A stretch of 64,000 bases of DNA, taken from Nocardia otitidiscaviarum NBRC 14405 (GTDB lineage Bacteria > Actinomycetota > Actinomycetes > Mycobacteriales > Mycobacteriaceae). This document shows, in pieces, positions 50,641-59,231 of this stretch. The position numbers were made by a program, and so were the translations under genes. The notes beneath the pieces were generated by a model. It worked only from the letters and a program-made list of their open reading frames with translations. It was not told the origin of the DNA and did no database searches. Location of the stretch: contig NZ_BAGD01000106.1 in assembly GCF_000308635.1 (NCBI RefSeq), forward strand, positions 62,001 through 126,000, written 5' to 3'. Positions within the stretch are counted from its first letter, which is position 1. Each line of letters starts with the position of its first letter.

Positions 50641-52128
50641 GTGCCGAAACACCTTGTCGACCAGGCTTCTGCCACTCCGCGCATTGCCATCGTCGGGGCC
50701 GGGATATCCGGTATCGCCGCCGCCGTGGCGCTGCGGCGGGCCGGATTCGAGGACTTCACCCTCTACGAGAAGGGCACCGACTACGGCGGCACCTGGCGCG
50801 ACAACACCTATCCGGGCCTGGTGTGCGACGTACCCTCGCGGTACTACCAGTTCACCTTCGCCATGAATCCCGACTGGACGCGGCTGTATTCGACGGGCGC
50901 GGAGATCAAGGCATACCTATGTCGCGTGGCGCGGGAACGAGACCTGCTCCGCCGCACCCGATTCGGCGTCGAGGTGGTGGGCGCGGAGTACACCGGGGCG
51001 GGCTGGCGGGTCACGCTCTCGACCGGCGAGGTGGAGCACTGCGATTTCGTGCTGTGCGCCACCGGATTCCTGCGCGATCCGCACGTGCCGGACATCCCGG
51101 GTCTGGACTCCTTCACCGGAACCGTCATGCATTCGGCGCGCTGGGATCACGATGTCGAGCTGACCGGCAAGCACGTCGGGGTGATCGGAACCGGCTCCAC
51201 CGGAACCCAATTGGTAAGCGCGCTGGCCGGGCAGGTGCCTCGGGTGGTGCTGTTCCAGCGCACCCCGCAGTGGATTCTGCCGACCGTGAACCGCGAGTAC
51301 TCGGCGGCGGCCAAGGCCGTGTACCGGCGCGTACCCGCACTCGGCAGGCTGGCCTACGGCGGCAATCGCGCCGCCTTCGCGCTGTTCTCCCGCGGACTGG
51401 TGCGGCCGGGTCCGGTGCGGCGATTGGTCCAGTGGGTGGTGGCGCGCAATCTGCGCACGGTGCGCGATCCGGAACTGCGACGGCGGCTGACCCCCGACTA
51501 CCAGGCCATGTGCAAGCGCCTGGTGGTCTCCGACCGCTTCTACGCGGCCGTGCAGCGGGCGGATGTCGACCTGGTCACCGCCGGTATCGACCGGGTTCTT
51601 CCGGACGGCGTGCGCACCACCGACGGCGTCGAACACCGCCTCGACATCCTGGTGCTGGCAACGGGATTCGACTCCCACGCCTATATGCGCCCGATGGCGA
51701 TCACCGGCCTCGGCGGTCGCACCCTGGACCAGGTCTGGGTGCACGGCCCGCGCGCTTTCGAGGGCATGATGCTGCCCGACTTCCCGAACCTGTTCATGCT
51801 CATCGGCCCGCACAGCCCCGTCGCGAACCACCCGCTCACCGCGGTCGCCGAGGCGCAATCCCACCGCATCGTGCACTGGCTGCGCCGCTGGCGCGCAGGC
51901 GAATTCGCCGCCGTCGCCCCGACTCCGGCGGCCACCGACCGCTACAACGCCGGCCTGCGCGCCGCCGCACCCGGCACGGTCTGGACCACCGGCTGCCGAA
52001 GCTGGTACCTCGGCGCGGACGGCCTCCCCGAACTGTGGCCCGGAAGCCCCGGAGCCTACGAGAAACTCATCCGCCGCACACCCGCCCCAACCGACTACCT
52101 ACTGACCCACGCGATGAGTCGGCACTGA
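50641..52128 (+). CDS. flavin-containing monooxygenase of Baeyer-Villiger type
   Basis: A 495-residue FAD/NADPH enzyme. The FAD motif is IAIVGAGISGIAAAVALRR (about 16-34), followed by GGTWRDNTYPGLVCDVPS, the type I Baeyer-Villiger fingerprint FTGTVMHSARWD (158-169; FxGxxxHxxxW), and the NADPH motif GVIGTGSTGTQ. It would insert oxygen next to a ketone to give an ester, or oxygenate N or S. With the divergent alcohol dehydrogenase it could convert a secondary alcohol to an ester. The GTG at 50641 has AGGAG upstream. The substrate is unknown. Confidence 0.9.
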   Translation: MPKHLVDQASATPRIAIVGAGISGIAAAVALRRAGFEDFTLYEKGTDYGGTWRDNTYPGLVCDVPSRYYQFTFAMNPDWTRLYSTGAEIKAYLCRVARERDLLRRTRFGVEVVGAEYTGAGWRVTLSTGEVEHCDFVLCATGFLRDPHVPDIPGLDSFTGTVMHSARWDHDVELTGKHVGVIGTGSTGTQLVSALAGQVPRVVLFQRTPQWILPTVNREYSAAAKAVYRRVPALGRLAYGGNRAAFALFSRGLVRPGPVRRLVQWVVARNLRTVRDPELRRRLTPDYQAMCKRLVVSDRFYAAVQRADVDLVTAGIDRVLPDGVRTTDGVEHRLDILVLATGFDSHAYMRPMAITGLGGRTLDQVWVHGPRAFEGMMLPDFPNLFMLIGPHSPVANHPLTAVAEAQSHRIVHWLRRWRAGEFAAVAPTPAATDRYNAGLRAAAPGTVWTTGCRSWYLGADGLPELWPGSPGAYEKLIRRTPAPTDYLLTHAMSRH

Positions 52129-52183
52129 ACCACCGGCCCGAACAACCAGCCGCGCCCACCCGGACCGGCTGCGCTTGGGCAGT

Positions 52184-52200
52184 CCGCGCCAGGGGCGCGG
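52184..52200. terminator. weak hairpin between convergent genes
   Basis: CCGCGCC-AGG-GGCGCGG, a 7-bp stem, between the monooxygenase stop (52128) and the chorismate mutase-like stop (52234). Confidence 0.45.
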
Positions 52201-52233
52201 GGTGGGCAAGCGCGGCGCACTCCAACCGAGTAC

Positions 52234-52542
52234 CTACTCCATGCCCCGGGCGTGCCCGGCGATCTCCGCATGCTCCCCGAGCTCCAACTCGATGAACGCC
52301 CCGATCATGGCCCGCCACACCGCCTCCGCGACCTGGGGTGCGAGCCCACCCGCGCGCGCCCGCTCCTGCGCCAGCCCCACCACCCGCTCGACCCGGTCGG
52401 GCGCGCGCACGGCCTGTTCGTCGGTTTTGAAACGCGCGGCGGCTCGCACCAGCCGCTGACGTTCGGCGAGCAACCCGATCAGTTCCCCGTCGAGCGCGTC
52501 GATGCGAGCACGGACCTGATCGAGCGATTCGAAATCGGACAC
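52234..52542 (-). CDS. AroQ-type chorismate mutase, PchB-like
   Basis: A 102-residue all-alpha protein. It begins SLDQVRARIDALDGELIGLLAERQRLVRAAARFK and has the Lys/Arg pattern of AroQ mutases. The run FKTDEQAVRAPDRVERVV and a C-terminal WRAMIGAFIELELGEH resemble PchB, the isochorismate pyruvate lyase of salicylate synthesis. It could therefore make prephenate or, in a siderophore context, salicylate; no isochorismate synthase gene is adjacent. GTG start at 52542. The TetR gene lies 11 bp upstream, so they are probably cotranscribed with the P450. Confidence 0.82.
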   Translation of the reverse strand: MSDFESLDQVRARIDALDGELIGLLAERQRLVRAAARFKTDEQAVRAPDRVERVVGLAQERARAGGLAPQVAEAVWRAMIGAFIELELGEHAEIAGHARGME

Positions 52543-52553
52543 GCTGGGCGACC

Positions 52554-53174
52554 CTAATGCCCCACGACCGCGCGACTCACCAGCGGGGCCACGAATTCCT
52601 CGAGCATGGCCCGCTCATCGGCCTCGTCCCGGCCGGGCGCGGCCAACAGCGACACGATCACCCGGGTCAGCCAGCGCGCCAAGCGTCCACGCTCCTCGCG
52701 ATCGACGACCGAGGTCGCGAACAGCCCACCGGCGATGGCCTCGATCACCTCGGAATCCTGACTGATCCGACCGGTGGAACCGGACTCCCCGGGCCGGAAC
52801 CACGCCATCAGCACCGGATCCGACCGCACCTCCCGCACCGCCGTCAGCATGGCGGTGACGACCTGTTCGGGAGCGTCCTCGACTGTCTCCACCTGCGCGA
52901 ACACCCGCGCGGCGATCCGGCGCGCCTCCCGGTGCACGAACGCCAGGCGCACCGCCTGCCGATTCTCGAAGTACCGGTACAGGGTGGCTCGCGAGCATCC
53001 GGCCGCCGTGGCGATGTCCCCCATGCCCACGGCCCCCGGCCCTCGTTCGGCGAACAGTCGCGCCGCGGCGTCGAGTATGCGCTCGGCCGCCAGATCGGCC
53101 CGCTGCTCCGCCAGCCAGTCCCGACCTCCACGCCTGTCCTTCGCCATAGCCGCCGAGGGTATGCGATCGCTCAT
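52554..53174 (-). CDS. TetR-family regulator linked to the P450 gene
   Basis: A 206-residue regulator with the N-terminal helix-turn-helix in AERILDAAARLFAERGPGAVGMGDIATAAGCSRATLYRYFENRQAV (about 40-85) and a ligand-binding helical domain after it. The ATG at 53174 is one of two choices; an ATG at 53147 (MAKDRR) is in frame. The gene follows the P450 by 13 bp, as in the Rv1256c (CYP130)-Rv1255c pair of M. tuberculosis. It may regulate the P450 operon through the 54448 box or another site. Confidence 0.88.
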   Translation of the reverse strand: MSDRIPSAAMAKDRRGGRDWLAEQRADLAAERILDAAARLFAERGPGAVGMGDIATAAGCSRATLYRYFENRQAVRLAFVHREARRIAARVFAQVETVEDAPEQVVTAMLTAVREVRSDPVLMAWFRPGESGSTGRISQDSEVIEAIAGGLFATSVVDREERGRLARWLTRVIVSLLAAPGRDEADERAMLEEFVAPLVSRAVVGH

Positions 53175-53187
53175 GGACACCGCCCGG

Positions 53188-54414
53188 TCACGCCGCGCGC
53201 AACGGCACGCTGACCGGCCAGCGCACGTAGTTCCCATCCGACCACCGCACCCCGTCCAGGTCGACGCGGAACTCCGGGCAGCGCGCCAGCAGTTCCTCGA
53301 GCGCGACCCGGGCCTGCATGCGCGCGGCGGCCGCACCGAGGCAGTGGTGGTGGCCGTGGCTGAAGGTCAGAATGCGCTTGGGCTGCCGGTGGATGTCGAG
53401 TTCGCCCGCGGTGGGCCCGAATTCGCGCTCGTCGTGATTGGCGGACGCATAGAGCAGCAGCACTTTCCGTCCGGCCGGAATGGTGGTGCCGTGCAGTTCG
53501 ACGTCCCGGGTGGTGGTGCGGGCCAAACCCTGTACGGGCGAGGTCATCCGGAGGAATTCCTCCACCGCGTCGGGAATGAGCCCGGGATTCGCCGCGAGTC
53601 GTGCGCGCTGTTCCGGATACCGGTGCAGCAGTTGCACGGCCCCGCCGAGATTGCCGGTGGTGGTGTCATTGCCGCCGGTGATCATGGTGAAGGCGAAGCC
53701 GAGAATCGCCAGGACGCCCTCGTCGTCTCCGTCCGCCCCCAGACCGGAGGCCAGCAGGTGCGAGATGGTGTCGTCCTCGGGTTCACTGCGGCGGCGGGCG
53801 ATGAGTTCGGCGAAGTAGCCCACCATTTCACCCAGAGCCGAGGGCATTTCCGCACCCGCGGCGAGCTTCGCGCCGTCCACCGCGCCGCCGACGATGGCGT
53901 GGGTCCACTCGTCGAACTTCTCCCGATCCGCCTCCGGCACACCGAGATAGTGGGCGACCACCATGGTCGGCAGCGGTTTGAACAGTTCGGCGACGATATC
54001 CCCGGATCCGGCCGCGCGCAGGCGCTCGATCCGTTCCACCACGAACGCCCGCACCGCGGGTTCCACCGAATTGACCTGGCGCGGTGTGAATCCGCCCGCG
54101 ACGCGGCGCCGGAAGTCGGTGTGCTCGGGTGGATCCATGAAGACGAACGGCTTGATCGGAATGCCCGCCGCCTCGAGGTTCATATAGTCCACGGTCAGCC
54201 CGGAGGCGGACGAGTAGGTCTCCGGGTCACGAGCCGCCGCGTACACATCCGCGTGCCGCGAGAGCACGTAGAAGTCCTCCGAGGCGCGCCCCGCCGGGAG
54301 CACCCGGTGCACGGGATCGTGTTCCCGCAGGGCGGCGTACATCGGCCAGGGATCGCGCCAGCTCTCCCCCGACATCAGCTCGAAACGGACTTCCTGAGAC
54401 GCCATTGAACCCAT
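53188..54414 (-). CDS. cytochrome P450, CYP130-like
   Basis: A 408-residue P450. The heme-binding motif FSHGHHHCLG has the thiolate Cys at about 358. The oxygen-activation helix reads ITGGNDTTTGNLGGAVQLLHR, and the stretch from DAVEEFLRMTSPVQGLARTTTRDV to RWPVSVPLRAA closely matches my recollection of M. tuberculosis CYP130 (Rv1256c). Its natural substrate is not known. Starts at 54414, 54405 and 54432 are all possible. The KstR-type box 34 bp upstream and the downstream TetR suggest regulated use, perhaps with steroids or aromatic/terpenoid substrates. Confidence 0.9.
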   Translation of the reverse strand: MGSMASQEVRFELMSGESWRDPWPMYAALREHDPVHRVLPAGRASEDFYVLSRHADVYAAARDPETYSSASGLTVDYMNLEAAGIPIKPFVFMDPPEHTDFRRRVAGGFTPRQVNSVEPAVRAFVVERIERLRAAGSGDIVAELFKPLPTMVVAHYLGVPEADREKFDEWTHAIVGGAVDGAKLAAGAEMPSALGEMVGYFAELIARRRSEPEDDTISHLLASGLGADGDDEGVLAILGFAFTMITGGNDTTTGNLGGAVQLLHRYPEQRARLAANPGLIPDAVEEFLRMTSPVQGLARTTTRDVELHGTTIPAGRKVLLLYASANHDEREFGPTAGELDIHRQPKRILTFSHGHHHCLGAAAARMQARVALEELLARCPEFRVDLDGVRWSDGNYVRWPVSVPLRAA

Positions 54415-54447
54415 GAATCGACGGTAAGACATATTGCGGATTCTGTC

Positions 54448-54461
54448 TAGAACACGTTCCA
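54448..54461. promoter_or_regulatory. KstR-type operator upstream of the P450
   Basis: TAGAACACGTTCCA fits TnnAACnnGTTnnA exactly. It lies 34 bp before the chosen start (16 bp before the earliest ATG). The neighbouring TetR-family regulator could alternatively be the binding protein. Confidence 0.6.
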
Positions 54462-54582
54462 GTACCACGCTGCCGTCTCACGATGACTCCGCTCCCCGGC
54501 GGTCGACGTCCCCGCATCGAATCGACCCCGGCGGATCGGCATCGACCGAGCGACCGCGCGGATCGTCGGCTAGCCTGGCGGC

Positions 54583-55107
54583 GTGTTCCTGGTCCAGGCT
54601 GTCGTCGCACGCGTGCCGAGCCGAATGCTGTCGCTGTTCGTTCGCCACGCGGAGCTGCTGAAATTCCTGACCGTCGGCGGGATCGCCTTCGTCACCACGG
54701 TCGTGCTGTTCTTCGGCCTGAAGTGGACCGTCCTACAGGAGAAGCCGGTCACCGCGAATGTGATCGCGGTGCTGCTCGCCACCGTGCTGTCCTACATCCT
54801 CAACCGTGAATGGGCCTTCACCGCGCGGGGCGGTCGGGAGCGCCGCCACGAGGCAGCGCTGTTCTTCCTGGTGGCCGGCATCGGCATGGTGATCAACCAG
54901 TTGCCGCTGGCGGTGTCCAGCTATGTCTTCCAGCTGCGCACCCCGCACGTCTCCCTGCTGGTGGAGAACATCGCCGATTTCATCAGCGCCTCGATTATCG
55001 GCACCCTGCTCGCCACGGTGTTCCGCTGGTGGGCCATGCGCCGATACGTCTTCCCGCACACCGTCGTTCCCGATCTGGAGCGCGGGGATCCGGTCCAGCG
55101 CCGGTGA
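54583..55107 (+). CDS. GtrA-family membrane protein
   Basis: A 174-residue protein with four membrane segments, a GtrA-like layout: LLKFLTVGGIAFVTTVVLFFGLKW, ANVIAVLLATVLSYILNREWAFTARGG, ALFFLVAGIGMVINQLPLAVSSYVF, and LVENIADFISASIIGTLLATVFRWWAMRRYVFP. The NREW.F segment between helices 2 and 3 and the RYVF end are the family hallmarks. GtrA proteins are thought to flip or anchor sugar-linked polyprenyl lipids. GTG start at 54583; an ATG at 54625 is possible. It is convergent with the amidase gene, 8 bp apart. Confidence 0.9.
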   Translation: MFLVQAVVARVPSRMLSLFVRHAELLKFLTVGGIAFVTTVVLFFGLKWTVLQEKPVTANVIAVLLATVLSYILNREWAFTARGGRERRHEAALFFLVAGIGMVINQLPLAVSSYVFQLRTPHVSLLVENIADFISASIIGTLLATVFRWWAMRRYVFPHTVVPDLERGDPVQRR

Positions 55108-55115
55108 GCGCGCGG

Positions 55116-56615
55116 CTAATCCGCGTCCACCACACCGAGATTGTCCGGGTGCCGATCGAACCACGGTCGGGCGGTTTCGATTTCCGCCGCCAGCTGGAGC
55201 AGCAGATATTCGGCCCCCGAGGGTCCGACGAATTGGACACCCAGTGGTACGCCGGTTTCCGTCCAATGCGTGGGCACGCTCATGGCGGGGCGGCCGGTGA
55301 TATTGGCCAGCTGCGTGAACGGCACCGCGGACAGGTTCGAGGTCACCAGATCGACGTAGAAATCGGTGCGGGAGAGCAGCTTTCCCGCGCCGAGGCGCAA
55401 CAGCGGCGGCAGCACGGTATCGGCGAGTGCGGGCGTGCGATGCTGCCCGATCCGCAGCGGCGGCGTGGCCAGGGTGGGGGTGAGCAACAGGTCGTAGGTG
55501 TCGTGGAAGGCGGCGAGAGCGCGGGTGTAGGTGTTCCAGCGCGCGTGTGCCGCCATGAGTTCCGGACCGGTGACCGCACGGCCGACGGCGGCGAGCACCT
55601 GGGTGTCGATATCGAACTCCGTTGGGGACGCCCCGCTCACCTCGCACGCGACCGCCAGTTCCGCGGCGGCCATGGCGGTCCAGGCGGTCATGAAGTCCAT
55701 GGCCATCCGCGTGCCGTCGATGGCGGGCGCGGCCGGTTCCACGGTGTGCCCCAAATTCTCCAGCAGGCGTGCGGCGTCCTCCACGGCGCGCACCGCCTCG
55801 GCGTCCACCGGTGAGCCCGTAGGCGATTCGCAGGTGTAGCCGATGCGCAGGCGGCGTGGCGGTTCGGCGACGGCGTCGCGGTAGGGCCGATCGGGTCGCG
55901 CCACCGGGTACGGCGCGCCGGGATCGGGCTGGCTCAGGATGTCGAGCATGACCGCCGAATCACGCACGCTGCGCGCTACGACGCCGTCGGTGACCGCGCC
56001 GAACAGCAGGTCTCCGTAGAGCGGTCCGCTGGAGATGAGCCCGCGGCCCGCCTTGAGGCCGAACAGTCCGGTGCAGGCGGCGGGGATGCGGATCGAACCG
56101 CCGCCGTCGCTGGCCCCGGCCACCGGGACGATGCCCGCCGCCACCGCCGCCGCCGAGCCGCCGGAGGAGCCGCCGGGGGTGCGGGTGGGATCCCACGGAT
56201 TGCGGGTGGACCCGAAGGTGCGGGTCTCCACGACCGCCTTGCTGCCGAATTCCGAGGTGGTGGTCTTGCCGAAGATGACGAGACCGGCATCGAGCCAGCG
56301 CTGCACGACCATGCTGTGCCGTTCGACGGCGACCTTGCGCAGCGGTCCGGTACCGCCGGAGGTGGGGTACCCGGCGTAGTCCTGCCCGAGGTCCTTGATG
56401 AGGAACGGCACCCCGGCGAGCGGGCCGGCGAGCGGGCCGGCGGCGCGCTGTCGGGCAGCGCGCTCCATCAGCAGGCTCACGGCGTTGATCACCGGATCGA
56501 TCGCGGCGCAGCGGTCGAGCGCCAACTCCAGCAGGTCGGTCGGGTGTATCTCCCCGCGCTCGACCAGGGCGGCCAAGCCGACCGCGTCGTGGGCGCGGTA
56601 CTCGTCGAATCGCAT
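55116..56615 (-). CDS. amidase-signature enzyme
   Basis: A 499-residue hydrolase of the amidase signature family. The catalytic triad is readable as Lys74 (FLIKDLG), cis-Ser150 (TPGGSSGGS) and nucleophile Ser174 (GGGSIRIPA). The rest of the signature, PGGSSGGSAAAVAAGIVPV, follows Lys74 by the usual distance. PLAGPLAGVP at about 61-70 reflects a 12-bp tandem duplication. It would cleave an amide such as an aryl or aliphatic carboxamide; the substrate is unknown. It is divergent from a TetR gene with a palindrome between them. Confidence 0.92.
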   Translation of the reverse strand: MRFDEYRAHDAVGLAALVERGEIHPTDLLELALDRCAAIDPVINAVSLLMERAARQRAAGPLAGPLAGVPFLIKDLGQDYAGYPTSGGTGPLRKVAVERHSMVVQRWLDAGLVIFGKTTTSEFGSKAVVETRTFGSTRNPWDPTRTPGGSSGGSAAAVAAGIVPVAGASDGGGSIRIPAACTGLFGLKAGRGLISSGPLYGDLLFGAVTDGVVARSVRDSAVMLDILSQPDPGAPYPVARPDRPYRDAVAEPPRRLRIGYTCESPTGSPVDAEAVRAVEDAARLLENLGHTVEPAAPAIDGTRMAMDFMTAWTAMAAAELAVACEVSGASPTEFDIDTQVLAAVGRAVTGPELMAAHARWNTYTRALAAFHDTYDLLLTPTLATPPLRIGQHRTPALADTVLPPLLRLGAGKLLSRTDFYVDLVTSNLSAVPFTQLANITGRPAMSVPTHWTETGVPLGVQFVGPSGAEYLLLQLAAEIETARPWFDRHPDNLGVVDAD

Positions 56616-56673
56616 ACTCGTCTCCTTCCGCGGGCCGTCCCGGGCCTCCCCGTCGATAGTAGGCGTACCAACC

Positions 56674-56685
56674 GGTTACGTAACC
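56674..56685. promoter_or_regulatory. operator candidate between the amidase and TetR genes
   Basis: A perfect 12-bp palindrome GGTTACGTAACC in the 93-bp divergent region, 23 bp before the TetR start, typical of autoregulation by the adjacent TetR protein. Confidence 0.6.
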
Positions 56686-56708
56686 ACTTGGAACGGTAAA
56701 ATTTGCTC

Positions 56709-57326
56709 ATGGTGGAAACCGATAGGCTGCCCGCGATGAGCGAGAAGAGGATCGACGGCCGGACGCTGCGGTTTCAGCATCGCCGCCCGGAGCTGCTCGC
56801 CGCCGCCACCGAGTACGTCCTCGACAATGGCGTACGCGACCTCACGCTGCGCCGGGCCGCGCAGGCCGTCGGCGTCAGCCACGCCACCCTCATTCGACAT
56901 TTCGCCACCAAGGACGCCCTGCTGGCGGAGGTCCTCGAACATATCCGCGCCGATTTCGAACAGCGCATCCTCTCCGCGGAGATCCTGCGCGTCGAGTCGG
57001 CGGTCGACCTGCTGCGTGCGGCGTGGCGGCATCTGTGCCAGCCGCGCGAACAGCGACAATTCCTGGTCCTGTTCGAATTGGTCGCCACCGCCGCGCGCAC
57101 GCCGAACCATCCCAACGCCCGGCTGGTCACCGACTGGCTGACGGTGATCGAACGCCAGCTGGCGCGGTACGGCTGGCCGCCGGAAAGCATCTCCCGGACC
57201 GCCACCCTGATCCTGGCGCAGGTGCGCGGACTGCAATTGGATCTGATCACCACCGGGGATCGCGCCCGCGTGGACGACGCCTTCGAGGCAGTGGTGGAAT
57301 TCCTGTCACGAACGCCGTCCGCCTGA
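56709..57326 (+). CDS. TetR-family regulator
   Basis: A 205-residue regulator with the helix-turn-helix region LLAAATEYVLDNGVRDLTLRRAAQAVGVSHATLIRHFATKDALLAEVL (about 30-77) and a helical effector domain with AAWRHLCQPREQRQFLVLFELVA. The ATG at 56709 or the ATG at 56736 may be used. It is divergent from the amidase gene, and the palindrome between them makes repression of the amidase and itself the likely job. The gene is 257 bp upstream of the DHA2 exporter on the same strand, so it may also control export. Confidence 0.9.
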   Translation: MVETDRLPAMSEKRIDGRTLRFQHRRPELLAAATEYVLDNGVRDLTLRRAAQAVGVSHATLIRHFATKDALLAEVLEHIRADFEQRILSAEILRVESAVDLLRAAWRHLCQPREQRQFLVLFELVATAARTPNHPNARLVTDWLTVIERQLARYGWPPESISRTATLILAQVRGLQLDLITTGDRARVDDAFEAVVEFLSRTPSA

Positions 57327-57583
57327 AATTCCACACCGGCGTGATCAGGGTCACAACATCGGGCAGGCTGGCGAAAAGGCCTGGTAATCAGGGAGTTTCA
57401 CGGCACGCTCGGGTCCACGGACACAAATAATCGGATGAATCGTCGCGGTGTCGGCAGGAATACTGACGCCCGGCCGATGAGTTGTGCCGACTGTTCTCGT
57501 CTGATCAGGTGTAGCGCCCGGACGACGCCGTCTCGGCATCCGGCCGCACCGTCTTTCGCTCACGAACGCCCGGAGGTACCCGT

Positions 57584-59080
57584 ATGCCCGCCGACATATC
57601 CGCACCGCCGTCGCGCGGACCGGCCCCGACGGGGGGCAAGACGCCGACGGTCATCCGGCTGCTGGTGCTCGCGACCTTCGTGGTGATCCTGAACGAGACC
57701 ATCATGATCAACGCGATTCCGCGCCTCATGCACGATCTCGACGTCACCGAGCGCGCGGCGCAGTGGGTGTCCACCGCGTTCATGCTCACCATGGCGGCGG
57801 TCATCCCCGTGACGGGCTGGTTCCTGCAGCGGGTGAGCACCCGGCAGGCGTACGCCATCGCCATGGGCGTCTTCCTCGCGGGTACCGCCCTCTCCGCCGT
57901 CGCACCGACCTTCGCGGTGCTGCTGGTGGGCCGCGTCATCCAGGCCGGTGGCACCGCGGTCATGATGCCGCTGCTGATGACCACACTCATGACGGTGGTG
58001 CCCGAACAGGATCGCGGCCGGGTCATGGGCAATGTCACCCTGGCCATCTCGGTGGCTCCCGCCATGGGACCGGTCATCTCCGGACTGGTGCTCCAGGCCG
58101 GTTCGTGGCGTTGGCTTTTCGTGCTGGTGCTGCCGATCGCCGGTACGGTCACCTGGTTGGGCCTGCGTCGCCTGGACAATATCGGGGAGCCGCAGACCGG
58201 CGATATCGACTGGCTCAGTGTGGCGTTCGCGGCCTTCGGCTTCGGCGGTCTGGTGTACGGCCTGAGCAAGTTCGAGACCGATCACGTCGCGGTTCCGGCC
58301 CTGCTGGTGGCCGCCGGACTGGCGCTCATCGCGGTGTTCGCGTTCCGGCAGCTGCGGCTGCAGCGTTCCGGGGTGCCGCTGCTGGATCTGCGAATCCTGT
58401 TGTCGGGCACCTACACCAAGGCGCTCGTCCTCATGTCGGTGGCCTTCCTGGCCATGCTCGGCTCGATGATCCTGCTGCCGCTGTACCTGCAGAACCTGCG
58501 CCACCTGTCGCCGCTGGAGACGGGGCTGCTGGTCATGCCCGGCGGCCTGGCCATGGGTCTGCTGGGTCCGACGGTCGGCCGCCTCTTCGACCGCTTCGGT
58601 GGGCGACCGCTGGTGATTCCCGGCGCTGTCGGCGTCACCGTGGCGCTGGCCGGCTTCACCCAGATCTCCATGTCCATGCCGTATTGGCAGCTGCTGGCCC
58701 TGCACATCCTGCTGATGATCTCACTCGCGGGTCTGTTCACCCCGGTGTTCACGCTGGGCTTGGGCGCACTGCCGCCGCACCTGTACTCGCACGGCAGCTC
58801 CATGCTGGGCACGCTGCAGCAGGTCGCGGCCGCGTTCGGCACCGCCCTGGTGGTAACGGTCATGTCCGCGCGCATGACCCAGCTCGTGGAGACCGGCACC
58901 GAACCGGTGACCGCCCAGCTCGACGGCATGCGCCTGGCCTTCGCCGTGTCCGCGGCCCTGTCGGTACTCGTCATCGTGACCGCGATCCTGCTCCCGAACC
59001 GGGCCCCCGCACCGGAGGAGACGGGCGAGGATGTCGCGAGCGATGCGGAGAGCGCCGCACCGCTCCTGGTCAAGGACTGA
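57584..59080 (+). CDS. MFS exporter, DHA2 (EmrB/QacA) type, second copy
   Basis: A 498-residue 14-helix transporter with MINAIPRLMHDLDVTERAAQWVSTAFMLTMAAVIPVTGWF (helix 1-2), RQAYAIAMGVFLAGTALSAVAPTF and ISVAPAMGPVISGLVLQAGSWRWLFVL (motif C). It ends in an acidic cytoplasmic tail (APAPEETGEDVASDAESAAP). GGAGGTACCCGT precedes the ATG at 57584. It probably exports toxic compounds or a lipid. The TetR gene upstream is a candidate regulator. An 18-bp terminator follows. Confidence 0.92.
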   Translation: MPADISAPPSRGPAPTGGKTPTVIRLLVLATFVVILNETIMINAIPRLMHDLDVTERAAQWVSTAFMLTMAAVIPVTGWFLQRVSTRQAYAIAMGVFLAGTALSAVAPTFAVLLVGRVIQAGGTAVMMPLLMTTLMTVVPEQDRGRVMGNVTLAISVAPAMGPVISGLVLQAGSWRWLFVLVLPIAGTVTWLGLRRLDNIGEPQTGDIDWLSVAFAAFGFGGLVYGLSKFETDHVAVPALLVAAGLALIAVFAFRQLRLQRSGVPLLDLRILLSGTYTKALVLMSVAFLAMLGSMILLPLYLQNLRHLSPLETGLLVMPGGLAMGLLGPTVGRLFDRFGGRPLVIPGAVGVTVALAGFTQISMSMPYWQLLALHILLMISLAGLFTPVFTLGLGALPPHLYSHGSSMLGTLQQVAAAFGTALVVTVMSARMTQLVETGTEPVTAQLDGMRLAFAVSAALSVLVIVTAILLPNRAPAPEETGEDVASDAESAAPLLVKD

Positions 59081-59168
59081 ACCGACGGGCACCACGTAGG
59101 CTCGGGCACCAGCCGGTCCACGTCACCGCTCGCGGACGGCCAGCGGCTTCCGGACTCCTCCGCGCGCG

Positions 59169-59210
59169 GCACGAATCCCCGCACCCCCTCATGGGTGCGG
59201 GGATTCGTGC
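59169..59210. terminator. strong bidirectional terminator
   Basis: An 18-bp perfect stem GCACGAATCCCCGCACCC (59169-59186), loop CCTCAT, complement (59193-59210), between the convergent exporter (stop 59080) and DUF4254 (stop 59232) genes. Confidence 0.92.
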
Positions 59211-59231
59211 TTCGCGGCCGCCAGCGGCGGG

